Assembly (NCBI GenBank): GCA_023426935.1
Contig: JAEZBR010000016.1
Coordinates: forward strand, 1-15,045
Origin: Bacillota bacterium
GTDB lineage: Bacteria > Bacillota_I > Bacilli_A > Erysipelotrichales > Erysipelotrichaceae
DNA: 15,045 bases
Direction: 5' to 3'
The position numbers were made by a program, and so were the translations under genes. Below the pieces are notes generated by a model, which searched no databases, was not told where the DNA came from, and was given only the letters and a program-made list of their open reading frames with translations. Shown here in pieces: positions 6,815 through 13,980 of this stretch. The first letter of the stretch is position 1; every line of letters begins with the position of its first letter.

Positions 6815-7836
6815 TGGATAAGGAATTTCAGCAGAAGGCTTTATCACATACCAAGTCATGTAAAGTCTGTAACCAATGTGACGGAGTTGCCTGCGCCGGG
6901 CAGATTCCTGGGGTTGGGGGAAAAGGGACCGGCAGTACTTTTAAGCGAAATTACGCTTGCCTCCGTAAAGTTCATCCTCTGATGGATCCTTTAAAATCCG
7001 ATCGGGAGATTATCACAAAGAGCGAATTCTTTGGCCATCCGATCTCAATGCCAATCTTTGGCGCGCCGATTGCCGGAATGCGACCGCAATATCAATCTGA
7101 TGTTTCCGAGAAGGACTACGCTTGGGCCATGATCGAAGGTGCCTTGAAAGCGGGAACAATAAGTTTTACCGGTGACGGAAAAGATCTTAATTTATTCTTG
7201 GAACCGGCGGAAATAATCAAACAACATGATTATCAAGGCGTAATAACAATCAAACCTTGGGAGCAAAAGGGTTTAGATCTAAGACTAAGTAAAATCGATA
7301 CGTCAAAATTATGGGCTTTAGCCTGTGATATTGATGCGGCCGGTTTATTATTTCTTCGCGATGCCGATCCCAAAATCACCAATTTTTCGATCGAAGATAT
7401 TAAATATTTAAAACAAAAGATCAGCTGTCCCTTGATAATCAAAGGTATCCTGACACCTAAAGCGGCTTTGAAGGCGCTTGAAGGCGGGGCCGATGGCATT
7501 GTCGTTTCCAATCATGGTGGCAGAGTTCTGGATGATACGCTTTCGACCATCGAAGCATTGCCGGAAATCGTTAAAGCAATTGATAAAAGAGCAAAGATTT
7601 TTATCGACGGCGGTTTTAGGAGCGGTAATGATATTTTCAAAGCCTTGTCATTAGGCGCCGATGGCGTCTTAATTGGTAGGCCTTTAGCTTTAGAGGCCAT
7701 AACCGAAGGTTCTCAAGGCGTAACCAACTATTTGTTCAGACTTCAACAGGAGTTGAAAGAGACGATGTTGATGTGTGGTGCTAATGAGCTTTCTGAAATT
7801 ACCCCAGATAAAGTAATGATAGATTTTGAAAGATAA
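6814..7836 (+). CDS. FMN-dependent alpha-hydroxy-acid dehydrogenase-family protein with Cys-rich N-terminus
   Basis: A 340-residue TIM-barrel flavoprotein. The C-terminal half has the hallmarks of FMN-dependent alpha-hydroxy-acid oxidases: active-site K210 in IIKGILTPKAA, the catalytic SNHGGR (232-237, with H234 and R237), DGGFRSGNDIFKALSLGADG (265-284) and GRPLALEA for FMN phosphate. The N-terminal 50 residues are unlike lactate oxidase: CKVCNQCDGVAC gives C16, C19, C22 and C27, plus C49, which could hold a metal or an Fe-S cluster. This architecture occurs in anaerobic Bacillota and is usually annotated as alpha-hydroxy-acid oxidising protein; the substrate is unknown to me. It starts in the guaB stop codon (TAATG), so it is translationally coupled to IMP dehydrogenase. 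A role linked to purine or redox metabolism is only inference. Confidence 0.85.
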   Translation: MDKEFQQKALSHTKSCKVCNQCDGVACAGQIPGVGGKGTGSTFKRNYACLRKVHPLMDPLKSDREIITKSEFFGHPISMPIFGAPIAGMRPQYQSDVSEKDYAWAMIEGALKAGTISFTGDGKDLNLFLEPAEIIKQHDYQGVITIKPWEQKGLDLRLSKIDTSKLWALACDIDAAGLLFLRDADPKITNFSIEDIKYLKQKISCPLIIKGILTPKAALKALEGGADGIVVSNHGGRVLDDTLSTIEALPEIVKAIDKRAKIFIDGGFRSGNDIFKALSLGADGVLIGRPLALEAITEGSQGVTNYLFRLQQELKETMLMCGANELSEITPDKVMIDFER

Positions 7837-7853
7837 TGTAAACATATAATACT

Positions 7854-7883
7854 TTTACTGAATAGAATGTAACATGTTATAAT
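7854..7883 (+). promoter_or_regulatory. Promoter of the pyrophosphatase-to-GTPase run with TAACATGTTA palindrome
   Basis: TTTACT (7854-7859), 18-bp spacer, then TATAAT (7878-7883) with an extended TG one base upstream. The palindrome TAACATGTTA (7870-7879) overlaps the -10, and the 15 bases 7869-7883 are identical to the rpmB promoter on the other strand. A degenerate second copy (AATGTAAACATATAAT, 7836-7850 area) lies just upstream. The operator role is inferred. Confidence 0.65.
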
Positions 7884-7905
7884 TACTCCATAAATGAGGT
7901 GTCTA

Positions 7906-8295
7906 ATGGAACTTGAAAACAACGTATACTTCTGGCAAAAACTCGATACTTTAGTTTTGTCCGGTGAAGTAATTATCGATCGAAAAAAGAATAGTGCGCA
8001 TCCGACTTATCCCAATTTAGTTTATCCGGTAGATTATGGTTATATAAACGATACCCGTTCGCAGGATGGCGAAGGAGTTGATTGTTTTGTCGGCTCAGGG
8101 AAGAAGGAAGAAGCTCAGGCCGTAATCGTCGCAGTGGATATTCTAAAGAAAGATATTGAGATCAAAATTGTTTTGGGATGTACTTCCAATGAAGAAGAAG
8201 CAATTTTAAGATTTATGAATCAGACGGATTTTCAGAAAACGATTGTGGTTCGCAGAGGAAAAGAAGTCCCGGCTTGGTCGGAAAGCGATAATTAG
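7906..8295 (+). CDS. Short inorganic-pyrophosphatase-like protein
   Basis: A 129-residue protein related to family I inorganic pyrophosphatases, which cleave diphosphate to two phosphates. The core YPVDYGYINDTRSQDGEGVDCFV (40-62) matches the family signature YP.NYGYIP.T...DGDPLDV, but the central D-G-D-P-L-D reads D-G-E-G-V-D, and the usual second acidic cluster (DPKDKD-like) and C-terminal YK are not seen. It is much shorter than the 170-200 residues of a full enzyme. Short relatives of this kind are widespread in Bacillota, and whether they cleave diphosphate is uncertain. ATG 7906 is preferred over the in-frame ATG at 7894 because GAGGTG (7896-7901) is the ribosome-binding site. It is the first gene after a promoter and lies 3 bases from rlmD. 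Confidence 0.75.
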   Translation: MELENNVYFWQKLDTLVLSGEVIIDRKKNSAHPTYPNLVYPVDYGYINDTRSQDGEGVDCFVGSGKKEEAQAVIVAVDILKKDIEIKIVLGCTSNEEEAILRFMNQTDFQKTIVVRRGKEVPAWSESDN

Positions 8296-8298
8296 TTA

Positions 8299-9615
8299 AT
8301 GTCCCAACTCGAAATTAAAAAAATTGGCGTTAATGGCGAAGGAATCGGTTTTGAAGGCAGTCTACCGGTATTTATTTGTGGTACTTTACCTGGTGATATC
8401 GTGGAATATCGGATTACGGAGCGCAGTCCCAAACTGATTAGAGGCGAAGTAATTAGTTATATTCGAAAGAGTAAAGATCGTCGGATTTCACCCTGTAAAA
8501 TCGCGGATAAATGTGATGGGTGCCCGTTGATTGAGGCAAATTATAAGGCACAGTTAGAATGGAAAAAAGAACAATTAGAGACTTTATTGAAGAAAAATCC
8601 ACGCTTCGATGAAAGTAGTTTAAGTGAAGTTATTCCGAATCCGAACGAATTAGGTTATCGCAACCTAGTAAAGCTACCGGTAATGACCAGTAACGAACAA
8701 TTATATTGCGGGCTGTATAAACGCGGGACCAATAAAATCGTAAGAATCGATAAATGTGTTGCCCATGAACCGGAATTGGAAAGTGTCCGCTTACAAGTAC
8801 TTCAAATTCTTAATGACTATCATTTGAAAGAATATGACCGTAAAAAACGGACTGGCATCAGATACCTTTATCTGCGGGGTATCAATCATAAATATCAGTT
8901 GTCTCTAGTATCCGGTATTGATCATTTTGAGCCGGCGATGATTGAAAAACTGATGGCGATTCAGGGAATGAACTCGATTTATCAGAACATTCAGACCGCA
9001 CATAATCCTAGTGAAATCTTCGGTAAACAATTCATTCACCTAGCCGGAACGAAAAGTCTTAGTTTCAAGGTTGATAAACTGCATCTATGTTTATCATTGC
9101 CTTCTTTTTATCAGATGAATACGGTTCAGGCCGTTAAACTATACGAAACGGTAGCTTCGTTAGTACCAGATGAGCTAAATGAGATTGTTGAAGCGTATTG
9201 CGGAATCGGCGCAATGAGTTTGATGGTCAAGGATAAAGCAAAGAAAGTGACCGGAATTGAATTTTCGGCTTCTTCAATCCGTGATTCGAATGAAGCTTTA
9301 AAACGAAATGATGCGAGCAACGTTAAATTTATCCAGGGTGATGCCGGTGAAGAACTGACAAAAATTACCAAGAAGCGTCCAATCGATCTTTTGATTGCGG
9401 ATCCGCCGCGCACCGGATTGGATGCCAAAATGGTCGAAGCGATTGAAAAAGGAAAAGTTCCGTTGGTAATCTATGTTTCTTGCAATCCGTATACTTTGGC
9501 GTTAAATCTTAACAGTCTCAAACACTATAAAATTAATAAAGTAATCCCGTTGGATATTTTTTCGGGGACTACTCATCTCGAAACGATTGTTTTGTTAGAA
9601 AGGACTAAAAAATGA
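8299..9615 (+). CDS. rlmD: 23S rRNA (uracil-5)-methyltransferase, RlmD/RlmCD type
   Basis: A 438-residue SAM-dependent enzyme that makes 5-methyluridine in 23S rRNA. An N-terminal TRAM RNA-binding domain (about 1-55) is followed by the iron-sulfur cysteines C66, C72, C75 and C153, with exactly the spacing of RumA. The methylase core has the SAM-binding EAYCGIGAMSL (298-308), the ADPPRTGL motif (367-374), the nucleophile C395 in SCNP and the catalytic base E428 in THLETIVLL. Bacillota often have a single enzyme that modifies two sites (RlmCD); sequence alone does not separate the two. The start is 3 bases after the pyrophosphatase-like gene with only a weak GGAAAG upstream, so expression may depend on coupling. 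The stop overlaps the next start (ATGA). Confidence 0.95.
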   Translation: MSQLEIKKIGVNGEGIGFEGSLPVFICGTLPGDIVEYRITERSPKLIRGEVISYIRKSKDRRISPCKIADKCDGCPLIEANYKAQLEWKKEQLETLLKKNPRFDESSLSEVIPNPNELGYRNLVKLPVMTSNEQLYCGLYKRGTNKIVRIDKCVAHEPELESVRLQVLQILNDYHLKEYDRKKRTGIRYLYLRGINHKYQLSLVSGIDHFEPAMIEKLMAIQGMNSIYQNIQTAHNPSEIFGKQFIHLAGTKSLSFKVDKLHLCLSLPSFYQMNTVQAVKLYETVASLVPDELNEIVEAYCGIGAMSLMVKDKAKKVTGIEFSASSIRDSNEALKRNDASNVKFIQGDAGEELTKITKKRPIDLLIADPPRTGLDAKMVEAIEKGKVPLVIYVSCNPYTLALNLNSLKHYKINKVIPLDIFSGTTHLETIVLLERTKK

Positions 9616-10547
9616 AGTGGATATTAATTGTTATTGCGGTTATTATCGTCATCTTTATAATCTTGGCTTTAGTATATTATAAGCCGTTTAAGGGGTTCTT
9701 CTCGCGTAAGGATATCGATTCGGATTTTTCTAAAGCTCCGGAAAACTTTAAGGGATATATTAAACAATACCAGGAAAGTTTACCTTGGCTTAGCCGTCAG
9801 AGCAAGGAAGAATTAATAATTAAATCCCGTGATCATCTAAAACTTAAAGGTGAATTATTCCGCTTAAATCCCGGAACGAAGAAAGTTGTCTTGGCAATGC
9901 ATGGTTATCATGGGGGCGGCGAATATGATATGAGCCGCTTTGTCCGTTTTTATAAAGACAATGGCTATGATTGTCTGATAATAAGTCAAAGAACCCATGA
10001 GTTAAGCGAAGGAAAATACATCGGTTTTGGTTATTTAGAACAGTTTGATGGGATTCTATGGTGCCAAAAAATCATAGAATTATACGGTCAGGATGTTAGA
10101 ATTGTTCTCCATGGAGTTTCGATGGGTGGTGCTACGGTCGATCTAATGAGCGGAAATCCCCAGTTGCCTTCGCAGGTCAAGATGGTTATTTCTGATTGTG
10201 CCTATGACTCAATGCTGAATGAAGTTCAGGTTATTTTAAAAGACATGCCGGGATTTGCCAAAAAAGTTACGGTCTTCTTCTTAAGTTTTTGGTGTAAACT
10301 TCTCGCTCACTATGACATAAAAAAAGCTTCCCCGATAGAGGCCGTCAAAAAGAGTAAAATACCGACGATCTTTATTCACGGGGCTAGTGACGATTTCGTT
10401 CCAACGGTTATGGTTAATGAATTATATTCCAACTGTAACGCTCCGAAATGGTTATTTGTGGTTCCCGGAGCAGGGCACGCATCTTCCTATGTCAGACAAC
10501 CCGACGAGTATGAGAAAGTCATTAAAGATTTTTGGACTAAATACTAA
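9612..10547 (+). CDS. Membrane-anchored alpha/beta hydrolase
   Basis: A 311-residue protein with one N-terminal transmembrane helix (residues 3-23, WILIVIAVIIVIFIILALV) and a serine-hydrolase domain. Visible: the oxyanion loop HGYHGGGEYD (97-106), the nucleophile elbow HGVSMGGA (167-174, S170), the acid in GASDDFVP (D260 or D261) and the histidine in GAGHASS (H289). The layout resembles B. subtilis YqkD and other BAAT/S9-like hydrolases, which face outside the membrane; the substrate is unknown. The start overlaps the rlmD stop by 4 bases and the stop overlaps the next gene by one base (TAATG), so it is embedded in the coupled run. The triad is complete, so it is probably active. Confidence 0.9.
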   Translation: MKWILIVIAVIIVIFIILALVYYKPFKGFFSRKDIDSDFSKAPENFKGYIKQYQESLPWLSRQSKEELIIKSRDHLKLKGELFRLNPGTKKVVLAMHGYHGGGEYDMSRFVRFYKDNGYDCLIISQRTHELSEGKYIGFGYLEQFDGILWCQKIIELYGQDVRIVLHGVSMGGATVDLMSGNPQLPSQVKMVISDCAYDSMLNEVQVILKDMPGFAKKVTVFFLSFWCKLLAHYDIKKASPIEAVKKSKIPTIFIHGASDDFVPTVMVNELYSNCNAPKWLFVVPGAGHASSYVRQPDEYEKVIKDFWTKY

Positions 10548-11323
10548 TGCCGATAATCCGAATTCCGCAGGTCGAAGAAATAAAAGTCAAAGATCTAAAA
10601 CTAAGTATCGCTTTTCAGAACTATCACTACAATCTTTTGGTTGAGGATTCAAGCTTAGTTCCTAATGATAGTTGGCTTAAATATTCTCAGGATGCTAAAA
10701 TTTATCAGGCTTATGATTTTTTACAGCCAATCTTAAATTTACCAAAGCAACTAACTTTTTATCATGATCTAAATACCCATAATCCTAAGACGGAATATCT
10801 TTCAGGTCTTATTTTAGCGAATAAATTGGGAAATGATTGCTTCAGCAAGGATGACTTAAGAACTTTTGCGAATGATCACCAACAACAGGCTTATGCCGCT
10901 TATTTATTCGGCGGTTTCGAAGTTGAGAGTAATGTGGCCAGCTTAAAGTACTTACCAACAGCTAATTTTCGTTATTGCTTGATTAAGGGCTATAAGAAAA
11001 CGCCTGGGGAAGCAATCACGGTCGAACAACTGTTATTTCTCTTAAAAGCATTGGAGACCGATAATGAAGAGATTTTAGGACAGCTTAAGTTAAAGTTAGA
11101 GATTCCCGATTTCGCTAAAGAGTTATTAATGCCTCAATGTATTAAGGCCGTTTTACCCTTAGATTCTCAAAACGGATATTTGGTGATAAGTACTCAGGAT
11201 GATCTGGCGAAAACTTTAATGAAGCATTTTAGACTAAAAAATCCCGAGGTTGAAGCCTATGACCTTAGTTTAGATCGTAATGGGATCTTATTTTCTCAAG
11301 GAGGAGAACATGACCGAAGTTGA
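10547..11323 (+). CDS. Unrecognised 258-residue cytoplasmic protein
   Basis: I do not recognise this protein. It has no signal peptide and no membrane segment. The N-terminal half is rich in aromatic residues (YHYNLLVED, AKIYQAYDFLQPILNLPKQLTFYHDL) with scattered histidines; the middle (about 95-140) looks helical, and there are acidic patches such as LKALETDNEEILGQ. The C-terminal part (LPLDSQNGYLVISTQDDLAKTL) looks alpha/beta. The ATG lies in the stop of the hydrolase gene (TAATG), and the last 14 bases overlap the start of the first G3E GTPase. Such tight overlap on both sides suggests that it is made in step with the GTPases and may be a partner or client of them; this is inference. Confidence 0.8.
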   Translation: MPIIRIPQVEEIKVKDLKLSIAFQNYHYNLLVEDSSLVPNDSWLKYSQDAKIYQAYDFLQPILNLPKQLTFYHDLNTHNPKTEYLSGLILANKLGNDCFSKDDLRTFANDHQQQAYAAYLFGGFEVESNVASLKYLPTANFRYCLIKGYKKTPGEAITVEQLLFLLKALETDNEEILGQLKLKLEIPDFAKELLMPQCIKAVLPLDSQNGYLVISTQDDLAKTLMKHFRLKNPEVEAYDLSLDRNGILFSQGGEHDRS

Positions 11324-12269
11324 AATTATCTCCGGTTTCTTAGGAGCCGGAAAGACCACCTGGATAAAGAAATTGTTAAGTGAAGAAACCACCAAGAAAA
11401 AAATCATGCTGGTTGAGAATGAGTTTGGACAGATTGGCGTCGATAGCGGTTTTCTGCAGGAAACCGGGGTCAAGATCACCGAATTAAATTCCGGCTGTAT
11501 CTGCTGTACTTTGGTCGGAGATTTTATCGGAGCTTTGGAAAAGGCCGTAAAAGAATACCAACCCGAACTTATTTTAATCGAACCCAGCGGGGTTGGTAAG
11601 TTATCCGATATTATTAAAGCGGTCAAGCACACCGATAAACAAGCCAACATTAAATTATCGGGTTCAATTACCGTCGTTGATGCTAAGAAAGCAAAACTAT
11701 ATCTTCGTAATTTTGCCGAATTTTTTAAAAACCAAATCAGTTACGCTAACGTGATTATTCTTTCTCATACAGATAAGTTGGGTAATGAAGAATTAACGGA
11801 AGTGATGACCTTAATTAAAACCCTCAACACCCATGCAAATATCGTAACAACTTCCTGGGATTCAATCAAAGCCCAAGATGTTAACGCTTTATTGAATAAT
11901 TCAGATCTGTTATTAGAATCGATGTTAAGAGAATTAGAAAATTCCCCGTTGGAACTGCATCACCACGAAGATCCCGATCATCCGGATGCCGACGATGTCT
12001 TTAGCAGTTGGGGAGTTCAGGCCGTCAATAAATATTCGCAAGAAGAGTTGACGAATATTTTAAAGGCTATTAATTCCTTGCCGGATTTTCAAGGAATTAT
12101 TCGGGCTAAAGGATTCTTAGCAAGTGAGGGAAACAAGTGGTTATCTTTTGACTACATCCCGGGAGAACCTGATGTTCAGGAATGTTTACCGCAATATACC
12201 GGAAAGATCTGTGTCATCGGTACGGAACTACCAAAAGATAAATTGGAAAGACTATTTGGCGTAAAATGA
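11310..12269 (+). CDS. G3E GTPase (CobW/COG0523) with His-rich linker
   Basis: A 319-residue member of the CobW/COG0523 branch of G3E GTPases, metal chaperones or insertases. Seen: Walker A GFLGAGKTT (9-17), the VENEFGQIGVDSGFL stretch (35-49), the metal-binding CxCC motif GCICC (62-66), Walker B ILIEPSGVG (88-96), and SHTD (152-155) in place of NKxD. A linker with HHHEDPDHPDADD (217-229) adds a second likely metal site, followed by the CobW C-terminal domain. I chose ATG 11310 because AAGGAGGAG at 11298-11306 lies just before it; the frame opens 30 bases earlier at 11280. It overlaps the unknown gene by 14 bases and the second GTPase by 4. The metal (Zn, Co, Fe or other) cannot be told from sequence. 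Confidence 0.93.
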   Translation: MTEVEIISGFLGAGKTTWIKKLLSEETTKKKIMLVENEFGQIGVDSGFLQETGVKITELNSGCICCTLVGDFIGALEKAVKEYQPELILIEPSGVGKLSDIIKAVKHTDKQANIKLSGSITVVDAKKAKLYLRNFAEFFKNQISYANVIILSHTDKLGNEELTEVMTLIKTLNTHANIVTTSWDSIKAQDVNALLNNSDLLLESMLRELENSPLELHHHEDPDHPDADDVFSSWGVQAVNKYSQEELTNILKAINSLPDFQGIIRAKGFLASEGNKWLSFDYIPGEPDVQECLPQYTGKICVIGTELPKDKLERLFGVK

Positions 12270-13207
12270 GGCAGGTACCTATTTATCTTTTTACCGGCTG
12301 GCTGGAAAGCGGTAAGACCACAATTATCAAGCTTACCTTAGGCGATACGGCATTCAATGACGGTGAGAAAACGTTATTGCTCGTATACGAACAAGGAACG
12401 ACTGATTTCGACGAAAAGGAATTAAAGTATCTAAATACTAAGGCAATCTATTTCGACGATTACAGCGGCCTTAATTTGCGTAAACTCGAAGAATTGGATC
12501 AGATTTATACGCCTGAAAGAGTAATGATTGAATATAACGGAACCTGGTCGGTAACTGAATTACTAAATAAAAAATTACCCGCAGGTTGGGAAATGGCTCA
12601 GATTGTAACTACGGTCGATAGCAGTACCTTTGCGAACTATCTTAACAACTTTAAGTCCATGATGTATGAACAGCTGCGATATTCGGAACTGATTATTTTT
12701 AACCGTTGTGAGCAATCAATCCGCAAGAGTTTTTTGCGCGGAAATATTCGGGCTTTTAATCGGCAGGCACAGTTAATTTACGAGGATCCTGAGGGAAATG
12801 TTACGGAGATGACATCTGAAGAATTGCCATTCGATTTAAGTAAGCCAAAGATTGTAATCGGTCCCGATGATTTCGGGATATGGTATATGGATGCCTTGGA
12901 TCATGGGGAGAAATATGTCGGCAAGCTTCTGGAGTTTACGGCCCAGGCTTTTCCGGCCGTTCAGTTTGGTAAACCAATCGTGGTGGTCGGTCGTTATTCA
13001 ATGGTATGTTGTGATAAAGATAAAGCCTTTTTGGGTTTTGGGGTCATCGATAATGACGGGAAAGGAATCGAAAAAGGTGAATGGGTAAAAGTCATAGGTA
13101 AAATAAAAATAAGCCATGATAATAAGTCTAATCAGGATTATCTTTCCTTAACTGATTCATCACTTACTAAATCAGAACCTCTAGTAAATCCAGACGTCGG
13201 ATTTTGA
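12266..13207 (+). CDS. G3E-like GTPase fused to a DUF1980-like domain
   Basis: A 313-residue P-loop protein, divergent from its neighbour. Walker A is GWLESGKTT (11-19) and Walker B is RVMIEYNGTW (85-94), where EPSG is usual. The CxCC metal motif is absent and NKxD reads NRCE (146-149). Residues about 205-280 carry ALDHGEKYVGKLLEFTA and VVVGRYSMVCCDKDKAFLGFGV (C248-C249), then WVKVIGKI, a pattern like the DUF1980/YcgQ domain that accompanies YcgR-type permeases. So this looks like a GTPase fused to a DUF1980-like module, with no permease gene nearby. The start overlaps the first GTPase by 4 bases (ATGA). The two may act as a pair; the role in metal delivery or transport is inference. Confidence 0.8.
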   Translation: MRQVPIYLFTGWLESGKTTIIKLTLGDTAFNDGEKTLLLVYEQGTTDFDEKELKYLNTKAIYFDDYSGLNLRKLEELDQIYTPERVMIEYNGTWSVTELLNKKLPAGWEMAQIVTTVDSSTFANYLNNFKSMMYEQLRYSELIIFNRCEQSIRKSFLRGNIRAFNRQAQLIYEDPEGNVTEMTSEELPFDLSKPKIVIGPDDFGIWYMDALDHGEKYVGKLLEFTAQAFPAVQFGKPIVVVGRYSMVCCDKDKAFLGFGVIDNDGKGIEKGEWVKVIGKIKISHDNKSNQDYLSLTDSSLTKSEPLVNPDVGF

Positions 13208-13218
13208 AACAATTATCG

Positions 13219-13248
13219 TTGCGAAGTTATCTTAGGTTGTGCTATACT
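13219..13248 (+). promoter_or_regulatory. Promoter of the tRNA pair
   Basis: TTGCGA (13219-13224) and TATACT (13243-13248) are 18 bp apart, and the -10 ends 11 bases before the tRNA-Glu 5' end, leaving only a short leader. No terminator is visible between the GTPase stop and this promoter, so some read-through into the tRNAs is possible. Confidence 0.65.
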
Positions 13249-13259
13249 AAACCAGCGAT

Positions 13260-13335
13260 GGCCTGTTGGTGAAGTGGTCAACACACTGGATTCTCATTCC
13301 AGCATTCAGGGGTTCAAACCCCCTACAGGCTACCA
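13260..13335 (+). tRNA. tRNA-Glu (anticodon CTC)
   Basis: A complete 76-base cloverleaf with encoded CCA. The acceptor GGCCTGT pairs with ACAGGCT (G1-U72 wobble), the anticodon stem CTGGA/TCCAG encloses TTCTCAT with anticodon CTC at 13293-13295, and the T arm is AGGGG-TTCAAAC-CCCCT. U11-A24, a known glutamate identity pair, is present. The anticodon reads GAG; a CTC isoacceptor is optional in low-GC bacteria, where TTC reads both codons. Confidence 0.93.
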
Positions 13336-13372
13336 ATTTGCGAACAACGAGATTTCTCGAAAATATAGATTT

Positions 13373-13448
13373 GGACGCTTAGCTCAGTTGGGAGAGCACT
13401 TCCTTGACGTGGAAGGGGTCATGGGTTCGAGTCCCTTAGCATCCACCA
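13373..13448 (+). tRNA. tRNA-Val (anticodon GAC), with helix mismatches
   Basis: A 76-base cloverleaf with encoded CCA, D arm GCTC/GAGC, anticodon stem CTTCC/GGAAG around TTGACGT (anticodon GAC at 13406-13408), reading GUC and GUU. Two helix positions do not pair: C4-A69 in the acceptor (13376 and 13441) and U50-U64 in the T stem (13422 and 13436). It is probably still a tRNA, but it lies next to a degraded integrase and may be a drifting or rebuilt copy. Confidence 0.88.
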
Positions 13449-13461
13449 TTGTAATCAAAAG

Positions 13462-13483
13462 CCCTGTAAATACAGGGTTTTTT
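13462..13483 (+). terminator. Terminator after the tRNA pair
   Basis: CCCTGT (13462-13467), loop AAAT, ACAGGG (13472-13477), then six T residues (13478-13483) and further T-rich sequence. It is a clear intrinsic terminator on the plus strand, between tRNA-Val and the integrase remnant. Confidence 0.9.
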
Positions 13484-13499
13484 GTTGTTTTAGATAACT

Positions 13500-13980
13500 T
13501 TAGGTAAGAATACTTGTCATTTTATTAATTTCACTAACGATTCCGGTCAAATCACTCTTATACATATGATTATATACATTTAATGTGATTGATAAGCTCG
13601 CATATCCAAGATACCTAGAAACTAAAGCTATATTCGCTCCCTAGTTTATCAAAAGACTTGCGTAGCCATGCCGGAAGTCATGAATTCTGATCGTTCTTAA
13701 ACAAAATTTATGACATACATCACTTTAGACTTTTGAATAGTGGATTCCAAAAGTGATATGAGACTTACGTAAAGCCTCCAAGACGAATCGAAGTCTTCAA
13801 ATGAAGAGTAATACTCTTTGAGTTCTTTCAACACGCTTATGACTACTTTCGGCATTGGTAGAGTAAGGTAACTGCCCTTTGTCTTTGGACTTGTAATAAA
13901 GTAATCGCCATCAACAAACTAGTAGAAACTAATTCTTCTCTTAATCAGAAGGTTCTTACTATGCTTAATAACTTTAAAAA
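13500..13980 (-). pseudogene. Broken tyrosine recombinase (phage/ICE integrase), C-terminal part
   Basis: Translating the minus strand through interruptions recovers a phage-type integrase catalytic domain. An upstream part reads LLIKRRISFY, TAG stop (13919-13921), FVDGDYFITSPKTKGSYLTL, PMPKVVISVLKEL, to a stop at 13697-13699. The downstream part continues in another frame as LRTIRIHDFRHGYASLLIN, TAG stop (13641-13643), GANIALVSRYLGYASLSITL and NVYNHMYK, ending at TAA 13500-13502. The catalytic HxxR is kept in HDFRH (13668-13682), as is the presumed nucleophile Tyr (codon 13572-13574), but the second conserved His of LGH is Tyr (13602-13604). The frameshift falls at about 13700-13730. The N-terminal DNA-binding domains are missing. 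It is certainly inactive under the standard code. Confidence 0.85.

Noticed and set aside
13348..13359. CGAGATTTCTCG between the two tRNAs as a terminator or regulatory hairpin.
   Set aside because: The stem is only 4-5 bp with no T tract; more likely incidental or part of tRNA processing.
13274..13507. Plus-strand open frame of 77 codons across the tRNA pair.
   Set aside because: It is produced by the two tRNA genes and the terminator; no coding signal.
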